Below, in pieces: positions 1-6,236 of a DNA stretch of 7,289 bases; the stretch's first letter is position 1; every line of letters begins with the position of its first letter. Below the pieces are notes generated by a model. The model made no database searches, was not told where the DNA came from, and saw only the letters and a list, made by a program, of their open reading frames with translations. The translations under genes were made by a program, and so were the position numbers. Location: contig JASHRR010001192.1 of assembly GCA_030037185.1 (NCBI GenBank), positions 1 to 7,289 of the forward strand, read 5' to 3'. The DNA is from Xanthobacteraceae bacterium (GTDB lineage: Bacteria; Pseudomonadota; Alphaproteobacteria; Rhizobiales; Xanthobacteraceae).

Positions 1-939
1 GCGATTGCCGGTCCAGTTGTGGAAATATTCGTGCGCGATGATCGTCTCGACGCTCATGAAGTCCTGGTCGGTCGCCGTGTCGTATGACGCCAGCACGGCC
101 TTGTCGTTGAAGATGTTGAGGCCCTTGTTCTCCATCGCCCCCATGTTGAAGTGCGACACGGCCACGATCATGAAAATGTCGAGGTCATACTCGCGGCCGA
201 ACGCCTGTTCGTCCCAGCGCATGGCGCGCTTGAGCGCGTCCTTGGCGTATTCGGCGCGGGCTTGCTTGCCGGGTTCGACAAAAATCTTCAGCGCCACTGT
301 GCGGCCCGACATGGTGGTGAAGGAATCCTCGACGACGCCAAGCGCGCCGCCGACGAGAGCGAACAGGTAGCAGGGCTTGGGAAACGGATCGTGCCACGTC
401 GCGAAATGACGGGTGGAGCCTACATCACCCGCATCGATCAGGTTCCCGTTGGCGAGCAGCACCGGGGCTTCGGCCTTGTCGGCCTCGATGCGAGTGGTGA
501 ACACCGACATCACGTCGGGCCGGTCCGGAAAGTAGGTGATGCGGCGGAATCCTTCCGCTTCGCACTGCGTGGCGTAGGTCTTGCCGGAGCGATAAAGACC
601 CATCAGCTTGGTGTTGGCCGAGGGGTCGAGCACGGTCTCGGTCTCAAGCACGAATGCGCGGTTCGGCGGCTGCGGGATGGTCAGCCGTTCAGGCGTTGCC
701 ACGAAGGCATCGGCCCCAAGGGTCTCGCCATCGAGCTTGATCGCGCGCAGCTCTAGCTCGTCGCCGTCGAGCACCACCGGCGCGGGGGCGGCGGCTTGCG
801 GATTAGGCTTCAGGCGGAGCCGCGCCCGGACAACCGTGTTGGCCGGATCGAGCGAGAACTCAAGGTCGACGGTCTCCACCAGCCAGTCGGGTGGGCGATA
901 ATCGGCGAGACGGACGGGGACGCCTTGTTCGGTGCGCAT
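1..939 (-). CDS. pepN: Aminopeptidase N (M1 family zinc metallopeptidase), N-terminal 313 residues, cut by window edge
   Basis: PepN is a cytoplasmic zinc aminopeptidase that removes N-terminal residues from peptides during protein turnover. The minus strand is open from the ATG at 939 to the window edge, giving 313 codons, so about one third of the usual 870-880 residues is visible. The substrate-binding exopeptidase motif GAMEN is at residues 267-271. The zinc motif HEYFH is at 303-307, followed by NWTGNR. The 36-residue spacing between the two motifs matches Escherichia coli PepN. His303 and His307 are zinc ligands and Glu304 is the catalytic base; the third zinc ligand would lie beyond the edge. 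The start is well fixed, because an in-frame TGA lies two codons upstream. No strong Shine-Dalgarno sequence is seen. A perfect 10-base palindrome, TACCGCGGTA (948-957), lies just upstream. The gene is divergent from tctC. The family call is firm. Confidence 0.96.
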   Translation of the reverse strand, partial: MRTEQGVPVRLADYRPPDWLVETVDLEFSLDPANTVVRARLRLKPNPQAAAPAPVVLDGDELELRAIKLDGETLGADAFVATPERLTIPQPPNRAFVLETETVLDPSANTKLMGLYRSGKTYATQCEAEGFRRITYFPDRPDVMSVFTTRIEADKAEAPVLLANGNLIDAGDVGSTRHFATWHDPFPKPCYLFALVGGALGVVEDSFTTMSGRTVALKIFVEPGKQARAEYAKDALKRAMRWDEQAFGREYDLDIFMIVAVSHFNMGAMENKGLNIFNDKAVLASYDTATDQDFMSVETIIAHEYFHNWTGNR

Positions 940-1016
940 GTCTCAAATACCGCGGTAAAGGAGATCCAGGCGAAGATCTAAACCGTCCGGCGGCGAATGC
1001 ATAGATGCCGGGTCGT

Positions 1017-1045
1017 CGCCGGATCAGGCGAAGCGAAATCCGGGG
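1017..1045 (-). repeat. Small intergenic palindromic repeat, copy 1 (reverse orientation)
   Basis: CCGGAT (1019-1024) pairs with ATCCGG (1038-1043) around an interior containing GGCGAAGCGAA. Read on the minus strand it begins CCCCGGATTTCGCTTCGC. This resembles the CCCGGATTTCGCTTCGC-type palindromes that I recall as common between genes in Bradyrhizobium and relatives (from memory, not searched). It aligns with copy 2, just downstream, in the opposite orientation. It could act as a transcript hairpin or simply be a dispersed repeat. Confidence 0.5.
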
Positions 1046-1069
1046 CGCGCGACGCGTGACGATCGGCGA

Positions 1070-1099
1070 TCCCGGGTTTCGCCGGCGCTCAACCCGGGC
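1070..1099 (+). repeat. Small intergenic palindromic repeat, copy 2 (forward orientation)
   Basis: CCCGGGTT (1071-1078) and AACCCGGG (1091-1098) form a perfect 8-base-pair stem around a 12-base interior. The sequence CCCGGGTTTCGCCGG parallels the reverse complement of copy 1 with a few substitutions and one indel. The stem ends about 50 bases before tctC and has no T-run after it, so a dispersed palindromic repeat is likelier than a terminator. Confidence 0.55.
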
Positions 1100-1136
1100 T
1101 AGAGTTCTTGTTCGCTCGAATTGCGCCGACGACAAC

Positions 1137-1142
1137 GGGAGG
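1137..1142 (+). promoter_or_regulatory. Ribosome binding site of tctC
   Basis: GGGAGG lies 7 bases before the ATG at 1150. It selects this start over an in-frame TTG at 1108, which would add 14 residues ahead of the signal peptide. Confidence 0.8.
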
Positions 1143-1149
1143 TGCCCTG

Positions 1150-2127
1150 ATGAACAACCCGCTCGCGTTGCTGCCCAAGGCCGCCGTCCTGGTCTGTGCG
1201 ATATTGGCTCTCACCGGCCTCGCCGCGGCTCAGGACTATCCCGCCCGGCCGGTGCGGCTCGTCGTTCCATTTCCGCCGGGCGGCAGCAACGACGTGGTGG
1301 GGCGCTTGATCGCGGCCCATCTCGCCGGCCGTCTCGGCAAGCAGGTGGTGGTTGACAACCGCGGCGGCGCCGGCGGCGTGATCGGCACCGAGGTGGTCGC
1401 GAAGTCGCCGGCCGACGGCTACACGCTGCTGGTCATCTCCATGGCGCATGCAGTCAATCCGTGGCTCTATAGGCTCAGCTATGACCCTATCAAGGATTTC
1501 GCGCCGGTCGCCCTGCTTGCCAAGGGCGCCAACGTGCTGGTGGTACATCCCTCGCTGCCTGTGCGTTCCGTCAAGGAGCTTATAGCGCTCGCCAAGCAGA
1601 AGCCCGGCGACCTGCAATATGCCTCCGCCGGGATCGGCAGCTTCCAGCATCTCGGCGGCGAATTGTTCAAGCTGATGGCGGGCGTCGATATGCTGCATGT
1701 GCCATTCAAGGGCGGCGGCCCGGCGATGGTCGACATCGTCGGCGGCCACACCAAGGTGATGTTTTCGTCCATGGTGCAGACGGTGCCGCAGATCAAGGCG
1801 GGCAAGCTGCGCGCGCTCGGCAGCGGCGCGCTCGAACGCAGCCCAGCGCTGCCGGACGTGCCGACGATCGCCGAGGCAGGCGTGCCGGGCTACGAGGCGG
1901 TTAACTGGTGGGGCATCGTCGCCCCGGCAGGCACGCCATCGGCGATTATCGACAAGGTCAACCGCGAGGTCGAAGCGGTGCAACAATCGCCCGAGGTGCA
2001 GAAGCAATTTGACAATGAAGGAGCCACGCCGGCTGCCATGGAGCCGGCCGAGTTCGGCGCCTTCATGGTGAGCGAGATGAATAAATGGGAGAAGGTCGTC
2101 AAGCAGGGCGGCATCAAGGCGGAATAA
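1150..2127 (+). CDS. tctC: TctC/Bug-family periplasmic solute-binding protein of a tripartite tricarboxylate transporter
   Basis: This is the extracytoplasmic receptor of a TTT-type importer. It binds a carboxylate in the periplasm and passes it to the TctA/TctB membrane complex. The 325-residue length is normal for the Bug family. Residues 1-27 form a Sec signal peptide: a Lys, a hydrophobic core rich in Ala, Val and Leu, and a likely AAA|QDYP cleavage after residue 27. Family hallmarks follow: VPFPPGGSNDVVGR (about 39-52), a YASAGIGSFQHLGGELFK segment, PFKGGGPAMVDIVGGH, and near the C terminus VPTIAEAGVPGYEAVNWWG. The start is set by GGGAGG at 1137-1142. tctB follows after 161 bases on the same strand. 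The ligand cannot be told from sequence, because Bug proteins bind many organic acids and other small molecules. Regulatory genes such as tctDE are not in the window. Confidence 0.94.
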   Translation: MNNPLALLPKAAVLVCAILALTGLAAAQDYPARPVRLVVPFPPGGSNDVVGRLIAAHLAGRLGKQVVVDNRGGAGGVIGTEVVAKSPADGYTLLVISMAHAVNPWLYRLSYDPIKDFAPVALLAKGANVLVVHPSLPVRSVKELIALAKQKPGDLQYASAGIGSFQHLGGELFKLMAGVDMLHVPFKGGGPAMVDIVGGHTKVMFSSMVQTVPQIKAGKLRALGSGALERSPALPDVPTIAEAGVPGYEAVNWWGIVAPAGTPSAIIDKVNREVEAVQQSPEVQKQFDNEGATPAAMEPAEFGAFMVSEMNKWEKVVKQGGIKAE

Positions 2128-2288
2128 GCGCGTTGTCGATTTGCAGCGACCACCCATTTCGGCATGGCCGGGCTGGTCCATCGCCGCTATTCTAACCGCC
2201 TCGCCGCCGTGCCGGGGGGCAATGCGGGCAGCCGCGACAATCCGCCGATCAGGTCCGCGCGCCGTAATCAAGGTAGTGGTTTAGCCCC

Positions 2289-2735
2289 GTGAAACTCCCC
2301 GACTCCAAGGACTTCTGGTCCGGCATGATGTTGATCGCGATCGGCGCGGTCGCAGTGTTTATCGCGCGCGACTACCCCTTCGGTACCGCGCTGCGCATGG
2401 GTGCCGGCTTTTTTCCGGTGGTGCTGGGCGTTGTCCTGGTGCTGTTCGGCTTGTATTTCGTGGTACGCGGCCTGCACGATTCGGCAAAGATCGAGGGCAA
2501 CTGGTCGATCCGCGCGCTCGTCGTGCTTCCGCTTGCCTTTGTGGCCTTCGGCGTCCTGATGGAACAGGCCGGGTTCATACCGGCGATGCTCGCGCTCACT
2601 GTCGGGTCGGCGGCGGCCGGCAGCGAGTTTCGGATCGGCGAGGTGCTTGCGCTCTCCGTGCTGCTCACCGCGCTGTGCGTGGCGCTGTTCATCTTCGCGC
2701 TCGGCCTGCCTTATCCGCTGATCGTCGGGATGTGA
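2289..2735 (+). CDS. tctB: TctB-family small membrane subunit of the tripartite tricarboxylate transporter
   Basis: TctB is the small, poorly conserved inner-membrane subunit that partners TctA in sodium- or proton-driven carboxylate uptake. The 148-residue product has hydrophobic segments at about 11-26, 40-60, 74-90, 95-111 and 117-141; the family usually shows about four membrane spans. The N-terminal pattern KDFWSGMMLIAIG, then ARDYPFGTALRMGAGFFP (about 26-43), is typical of the family, and this supports the GTG start at 2289 over the internal ATGs at codons 13-14. The Shine-Dalgarno sequence is weak: AAGG about 15 bases upstream. The gene sits 161 bases after tctC in the same orientation. 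Unusually, tctA does not follow directly but begins about 2.0 kb downstream. Confidence 0.88.
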   Translation: MKLPDSKDFWSGMMLIAIGAVAVFIARDYPFGTALRMGAGFFPVVLGVVLVLFGLYFVVRGLHDSAKIEGNWSIRALVVLPLAFVAFGVLMEQAGFIPAMLALTVGSAAAGSEFRIGEVLALSVLLTALCVALFIFALGLPYPLIVGM

Positions 2736-3275
2736 ACTCGCACAGTTTGCGCCGGCGTGGTCGAAAAGATACCGCCGCCGGACGACATTCCCCCCGTCGA
2801 CGCCGATTATCATCAGCGAAGGCGCGAGGCCTGGTCGTCGAAATATCGAACGCGCTGTTGATCGAGTATCCAAAGCGTACGCGCGACCGGCCGGCCCGGA
2901 GGATGGATGGCGCCGGGGTAATCCCACAGCAGGAGTTTGCGGTCTATGAACCGGCGCGCGGGCCCGGCGCTGTGTGCCTGCGTCCGACTCGCGGAGGGGG
3001 AGTTTCGTCGATGCCGTCAAGCTTCGGCGACGCCGTGGAGTTGGGCGATGCCAAGGAAATCACCCCGGACTTCCAATAAGGGCCGGGAGTTCCGTTTTAA
3101 AGACAGCAGCCAGCCGACATCGGTCGATGGGCAACATCCGCCCCACTCTCATTAGCTGCAATGCCGGCCAAGGCGGCGAGTTCCTGAAGGGCGGAACCAT
3201 CCACTGCAACCCAATCACAATCGATGAGTTTGATTCGCAAAGGCTGGGGTGCTCACAGCAAAGGAGTTGAGCATC
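2736..3275 (+). other. 540-base stretch with no recognisable gene, downstream of tctB
   Basis: No reading frame here has a convincing start, ribosome binding site or family pattern. Open frames on the plus strand (for example one running into 3079) give Arg/Pro-rich sequence typical of shadow frames in GC-rich DNA. On the minus strand at about 3110-3255 there is a short open stretch of roughly 47 codons. It has ordinary amino-acid composition (it includes IDCDWVAVDGSALQELAALA), is bounded by stops and lacks an ATG. It may be a gene relic, but I do not recognise it. No clear terminator for tctB was seen. Confidence 0.4.
3261..3266 (+). promoter_or_regulatory. Ribosome binding site of the Gly/Arg-rich secreted protein gene
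   Basis: AAGGAG lies 9 bases before the ATG at 3276 and 12 before the adjacent ATG at 3279. It rules out the in-frame upstream start at 3249, which lies ahead of it. Confidence 0.75.
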
Positions 3276-3728
3276 ATGATGCTTCGCAAGATAGCGATTG
3301 GGTTGGCAGCCGCGACGATTGCCATTGGCGGCTTGACTTTGAATGCGTCGGCCATGCGCGGCGGTGGGCCGCACGGCGGTGGCTTCGCAAGGGCCGGCGG
3401 CATTGGCCATGGCGGTGGCAGGGGCTTCGCCATGAGAGGTGGCAGGGGCTTCGCCATGAGAGGCAGAGCCTTCGGCATGAGAGGCAGAGCCTTCGGCATG
3501 AGAGGATTTAGGCACCGCCACTGGGGTTGGCGCGGCCGCGGCGGCTTCGTCAGGTTCGGCTCCACATGGGGTGGTGGCTCCTGCTGGCGGTGGACACCTG
3601 CGGGCCGTGTCTGGGTGTGCGGCCGCGGCTTCGGCCCGACCTTCGGCTCCAGCTGGGGAGGGCGGGGATGGCATCACCGCGGCGGGCGCGTTTTTGGGGT
3701 GCGCGGCGGCGGGCGGCGATTCCGCTAA
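3276..3728 (+). CDS. Secreted Gly/Arg-rich hypothetical protein with tandem MRG repeats
   Basis: I do not recognise a named family. The 150-residue product begins with a clear Sec signal peptide: MMLRK, then a hydrophobic Ala/Ile/Gly/Leu core, ending ASA|MRGGG near residue 26, so it is probably exported. The mature part is extremely rich in Gly and Arg, with Phe, Trp and His, and strongly basic. Its middle carries four tandem units: GRGFAMRG twice, then a slightly shorter GRAFGMR unit twice. The C-terminal part has CWRWTPAGRVWVCGRG, with two Cys that could form a disulfide; similar Trp/Cys tails occur in small secreted Rhizobiales proteins. The start is supported by AAGGAG at 3261-3266. A strong hairpin follows 15 bases after the stop. 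It lies in the segment that separates tctB from tctA. The signal peptide, strong Shine-Dalgarno and terminator-like hairpin make a real gene likely; the function is unknown. Confidence 0.75.
   Translation: MMLRKIAIGLAAATIAIGGLTLNASAMRGGGPHGGGFARAGGIGHGGGRGFAMRGGRGFAMRGRAFGMRGRAFGMRGFRHRHWGWRGRGGFVRFGSTWGGGSCWRWTPAGRVWVCGRGFGPTFGSSWGGRGWHHRGGRVFGVRGGGRRFR
3414..3503 (+). repeat. Coding tandem repeats: two 24-base units followed by two 21-base units
   Basis: Bases 3414-3437 and 3438-3461 are identical 24-mers, encoding the GRGFAMRG units. Bases 3462-3482 and 3483-3503 are identical 21-mers, encoding the GRAFGMR units. The two classes share the CTTCG-CATGAGAGG core. Exact identity within each pair indicates recent duplication, and unit lengths divisible by three keep the frame. 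Confidence 0.95.
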
Positions 3729-3743
3729 GCGCGAACCCACGCA

Positions 3744-3770
3744 ACTCTCCGGCACTTGCTGCCGGAGAGT
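3744..3770 (+). terminator. Perfect 11-base-pair hairpin after the Gly/Arg-rich gene, probable terminator
   Basis: ACTCTCCGGCA (3744-3754) and TGCCGGAGAGT (3760-3770) form a perfect stem with the 5-base loop CTTGC, 15 bases after the stop codon. No proper T-run follows, only GTTT about 10 bases later. It may therefore be a weak or factor-assisted terminator or an mRNA-stabilising hairpin. Confidence 0.6.
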
Positions 3771-3946
3771 CCGGCGTGAGTTTGCAGCCTCCCGTCGGAC
3801 CGTTGAGGCATCCTAGAAAATGCCCAGCCGATGAAAGCTGCGGCTGTCCTGCAGATTTTTTTGGAATGTTGAATCTTTGAGCTACGTAACTCGTGAGCGC
3901 AAACGCGCGGCATCAGCGGCAACCGGTCTCTGCTAAATCACCCAAA

Positions 3947-4153
3947 TCACCGGTTAAACAACCATATCAGCACGCTGATGACTATACTGATGATGATCGA
4001 GGTCGCCAGCGGAAAATAAAACGTGGCACCGCCGCGCTGGAACATGATATCGCCCGGCAGCCGCCCGATCCCGATCCGTGACAACACCGGCCACAATACC
4101 CCGACGGCGATAATCACCAGTCCCAGTCCGATCAGAAAGCGCTGCAGGTCCAT
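3947..4153 (-). CDS. DUF2905 small membrane protein
   Basis: The 68-residue product matches the DUF2905 pattern. An N-terminal hydrophobic helix (about 5-24, FLIGLGLVIIAVGVLWPVL) is followed by SRIGIGRLPGDIMFQRGG, then YFPLATSIIISIVISVLIW as a second helix (about 46-65) ending at Asn-Arg. The central G-x-GRLPGDI motif and the following YFPLATSI are the family signature. It is predicted to be an inner-membrane protein with two spans; the function is unknown. AGAAGGA (4163-4169 on the minus strand) lies 9 bases before the ATG and supports the start. It faces against tctB and tctA, inside the segment that splits them. It appears intact. Confidence 0.88.
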   Translation of the reverse strand: MDLQRFLIGLGLVIIAVGVLWPVLSRIGIGRLPGDIMFQRGGATFYFPLATSIIISIVISVLIWLFNR

Positions 4154-4217
4154 CGCAACGGATCCTTCTCAGGGCAACACCGTGGTCAGTCGCGTGGTTC
4201 CGAGAATTCAAGTCGCC

Positions 4218-4246
4218 ATCAGCCGGTCCGCCGCCGGCCGGCTGAT
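4218..4246. repeat. Inverted repeat, 9-base-pair stem
   Basis: ATCAGCCGG (4218-4226) pairs perfectly with CCGGCTGAT (4238-4246) around an 11-base GC-rich loop. It lies between the integrase relic and the DUF2905 gene, both on the minus strand. No T-run is present on either side. It could be a transcript hairpin separating the two or a binding site; the role is not clear. Confidence 0.5.
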
Positions 4247-4276
4247 ACCGCCGGCCTAGACTGGTGGGCAGGCTCG

Positions 4277-4292
4277 TGAGCGCTGGCGCTCA
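4277..4292. repeat. Short tight palindrome TGAGCGCTGGCGCTCA
   Basis: A 7-base-pair inverted repeat with a two-base centre, followed on the plus strand by TGCAAAAAGG. It lies between the integrase relic and DUF2905. Its size fits a dimeric-regulator site better than a terminator. No regulator is identified. Confidence 0.35.
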
Positions 4293-4380
4293 TGCAAAAA
4301 GGAACCGCCGCTTTATCGCTATGCGATTTATCGAGTCGCGGATATGCACACCATGATGACACCCTTGACCCTTTCGCGAC

Positions 4381-4603
4381 CATCGTCGGGTCCTGCTTCG
4401 CCGCCGTTAGCCCTATCGGCCGTTTCGCGTCCAGCGTGCGGTGTCCGGCGTCCAGGTCGAGCCGTGCCTGCACGGTGATCCAGCGTTGCCGATTGCCGAC
4501 CTTGACCTTGACCACGTAATGTTTGCCGTTGCGAGCAGCATATGCCGGTCATCCCGTTTGACGCCCTCGTCGAACCGTCCGCCGGTCGCTTGGTGATCTT
4601 CAT
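4381..4603 (-). pseudogene. Decayed N-terminal fragment of a tyrosine-recombinase (phage/island-type) integrase
   Basis: The minus strand holds pieces of an integrase N-terminal arm/DNA-binding region spread over different frames. MKITKR (4603-4586) is a typical integrase beginning. RNGKHYVVKVKVGNRQRWITV (4533-4471) is followed one base out of frame by RHGSTWTPDTAR (4469-4434). The first frame then resumes with DAKRPIGLTAAKQDP (from 4431). Joined, they read like the usual integrase stretch 'YVVKYRVG..QRW.TIGRHGSPWTPD.AR.EAKRL.G..AAG.DP'. That pattern is from memory of the family, not from a search. At least two frame changes are needed, the stretch between MKITKR and the Lys-His-Tyr segment is too short, and no catalytic Arg/His/Arg/Tyr domain follows before DUF2905. 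It is therefore a non-functional remnant of a mobile element lying between tctB and tctA. Confidence 0.7.
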
Positions 4604-4711
4604 GAAGTGCCCCAGTCCGTTTTTGTCAACCAATTGGCAACCCCCATGCCGACAGCGGCTGACACAGGCAGGGGCAGGCAAGCCTGAGTTTTCGCGATCG
4701 CAGGATTCTGA

Positions 4712-4719
4712 CAGGGGGT
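4712..4719 (+). promoter_or_regulatory. Ribosome binding site of tctA
   Basis: AGGGGGTG lies 11 bases before the ATG at 4731. It shows that tctA has its own translation start signal and does not depend on coupling to tctB. Confidence 0.65.
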
Positions 4720-4730
4720 GACAGACACCG

Positions 4731-6236
4731 ATGGACCCGTCAATACTGTTTCACAATCTCATCTTCGGCTTCGGCGTCGCGCTGTCGTGGCAGAACCTCC
4801 TCTATTGCCTGATCGGCGTCTCGGTCGGCACTCTGATCGGTGTGCTGCCGGGCATCGGACCGCTCGGCACCATTGCGATCCTGTTGCCGATCACCTTCAA
4901 CGTCGCGCCGGTCGGCGCGCTGATTATGCTCGCCGGCATCTACTACGGCGCCCAATATGGTGGCTCGACCACCGCGATTCTGGTCAACCTGCCCGGCGAG
5001 ACTTCGTCGATCGTCACCTGCATCGACGGCTACCAGATGGCGCGTCGGGGCCGGGCCGGCCCGGCGCTTGCGATCGCGGCGATCGGCTCGTTCTTCGCCG
5101 GCACGGTCGGCACGCTGATGATCGCGCTGTTCGGGCCGCCGCTCGCTGACGTGGCGCTGGAGTTCGCGGCCCCGGAATATTTCTCCCTCATGCTGATGAG
5201 TCTGGTGGCGGCCGCCGTGCTCGCTCAGGGCGACATGGCGAAGTCGTTCGCCATGGTGGCGCTCGGGCTTCTGTTCGGCATCGTCGGCACCGATGTCAAC
5301 ACGGGCGTGCAGCGCTTCAGCTTCGGCATCACCGAACTCTCCGACGGCATCGGCTTCATCGTGGTTGCAGTCGGCATGTTCGCAATGGGGGAGATCATCG
5401 CCAATCTGGGCGAGCCGGAACAGCGCAGCGTATTCGGCGCCAAGGTCTCGCACCTATTTCCGACCTGGGCCGACATGAAGCAATCGATCGGTCCGATCCT
5501 GCGCGGCACGGCGATCGGGTCATTTTTTGGCGTGCTGCCCGGTACCGGTCCGGCGATCGCCTCGTTCTCGTCCTACATCGTAGAAAAAAAAGTAGCGGCC
5601 GACCCGTCGCGGTTCGGCCACGGCGCCATCGAGGGCGTCGCCGGGCCGGAATCCGCCAACAATGCCGATGCGCAATGCAAGTTCATCCCGATGCTCACGC
5701 TTGGACTGCCGGCGAGCGGCGTCATGGCGTTGATGCTCGGCGCGCTGACCATTCAGGGCATTCAGCCGGGCCCGGAAGTGATGACGCAGCGCCCCGAGCT
5801 GTTCTGGGGCCTCGTCGCCAGCATGTGGATCGGCAACCTGATGCTGGTGATCCTCAACCTGCCGCTGATCGGAGTGTGGGTGAAGCTCCTCACGGTGCCC
5901 TACCGGCTGCTGTTTCCCGCCATCATGGCGTTCTCGGCGATCGGCATCTACAGCGTCAACACCTCCTCCTTCGAGATCTATCTGACGGCGTTGTTCGGCG
6001 TGCTCGGTTTCGTTTGGTCGAAGCTAGGCTTTCCGGCACCGCCGCTGCTGCTCGGCTTCGTGCTTGGCCCGATGATGGAAGAGCACCTGCGCCGCGCCAT
6101 GCTAATGGCGAAGGGAGACCCCACGGTTTTTGTCACCCGTCCGATCAGTCTTGCATTCATCATCGTTACGGCGAGTATCGTGGCCGTGATGGTGGTGCCG
6201 GCGATGAAAAAGCGACGCGGCGAGATTACCGGGTGA
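4731..6236 (+). CDS. tctA: TctA-family large membrane subunit of the tripartite tricarboxylate transporter
   Basis: TctA is the large inner-membrane permease of TTT systems and moves the carboxylate delivered by TctC using an ion gradient. The 501-residue product has the usual full length of about 500 and is hydrophobic throughout, with about ten to twelve membrane segments. Signature motifs are present in both halves: GVLPGIGPLG (37-46) with GGSTTAILVNLPGE (77-90), and the internally duplicated GVLPGTGPAIASF (267-279) with EGVAGPESANNA (301-312) and TLGLPASG (323-330). The C terminus is a short basic tail (KKRRGEITG). The ATG at 4731 follows AGGGGGTG and begins MDPSILFHNLIFGFGVAL, as family members do. 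No frameshift or missing motif is seen, so it should be functional. It is separated from tctB by about 2.0 kb containing unrelated genes and an integrase relic, which is not the normal operon arrangement. Confidence 0.95.
   Translation: MDPSILFHNLIFGFGVALSWQNLLYCLIGVSVGTLIGVLPGIGPLGTIAILLPITFNVAPVGALIMLAGIYYGAQYGGSTTAILVNLPGETSSIVTCIDGYQMARRGRAGPALAIAAIGSFFAGTVGTLMIALFGPPLADVALEFAAPEYFSLMLMSLVAAAVLAQGDMAKSFAMVALGLLFGIVGTDVNTGVQRFSFGITELSDGIGFIVVAVGMFAMGEIIANLGEPEQRSVFGAKVSHLFPTWADMKQSIGPILRGTAIGSFFGVLPGTGPAIASFSSYIVEKKVAADPSRFGHGAIEGVAGPESANNADAQCKFIPMLTLGLPASGVMALMLGALTIQGIQPGPEVMTQRPELFWGLVASMWIGNLMLVILNLPLIGVWVKLLTVPYRLLFPAIMAFSAIGIYSVNTSSFEIYLTALFGVLGFVWSKLGFPAPPLLLGFVLGPMMEEHLRRAMLMAKGDPTVFVTRPISLAFIIVTASIVAVMVVPAMKKRRGEITG

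Noticed and set aside
151..756. Plus-strand 201-codon frame across the pepN region
   Set aside because: Antisense shadow of pepN, whose minus-strand frame contains GAMEN and HEYFH.
1099..2271. Long minus-strand reading frame (390 codons) opposite tctC
   Set aside because: It is the antisense shadow of tctC: His/Arg/Ala-rich composition, no family pattern, no ribosome binding site. The plus-strand frame has clear Bug-family motifs.
2268..3020. Minus-strand reading frame of 250 codons opposite tctB and beyond
   Set aside because: His/Arg/Gln-rich antisense sequence covering the well-supported tctB gene; no recognisable domain.
3414..3503. Tandem repeats as a CRISPR-like array
   Set aside because: The units are directly adjacent with no spacers, stay in frame, and encode a protein repeat.
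3060..3755. Minus-strand 231-codon frame with repeated Ser-His-Ala-Glu units opposite the Gly/Arg-rich gene
   Set aside because: Its repeats are the mirror of the plus-strand tandem repeats. The plus strand has the signal peptide, Shine-Dalgarno and downstream hairpin, so it is the coding strand.
4624..4629. Minus-strand TTGACA upstream of the integrase relic as a promoter -35 box
   Set aside because: A -10 element at normal spacing is not convincing, since that position overlaps the relic's ATG. CCAATTGG (4630-4637) next to it is too short to interpret.
4740..5453. Minus-strand 237-codon frame opposite tctA
   Set aside because: Asp/Arg/His/Gln-rich shadow of a transmembrane gene; no ribosome binding site or domain.
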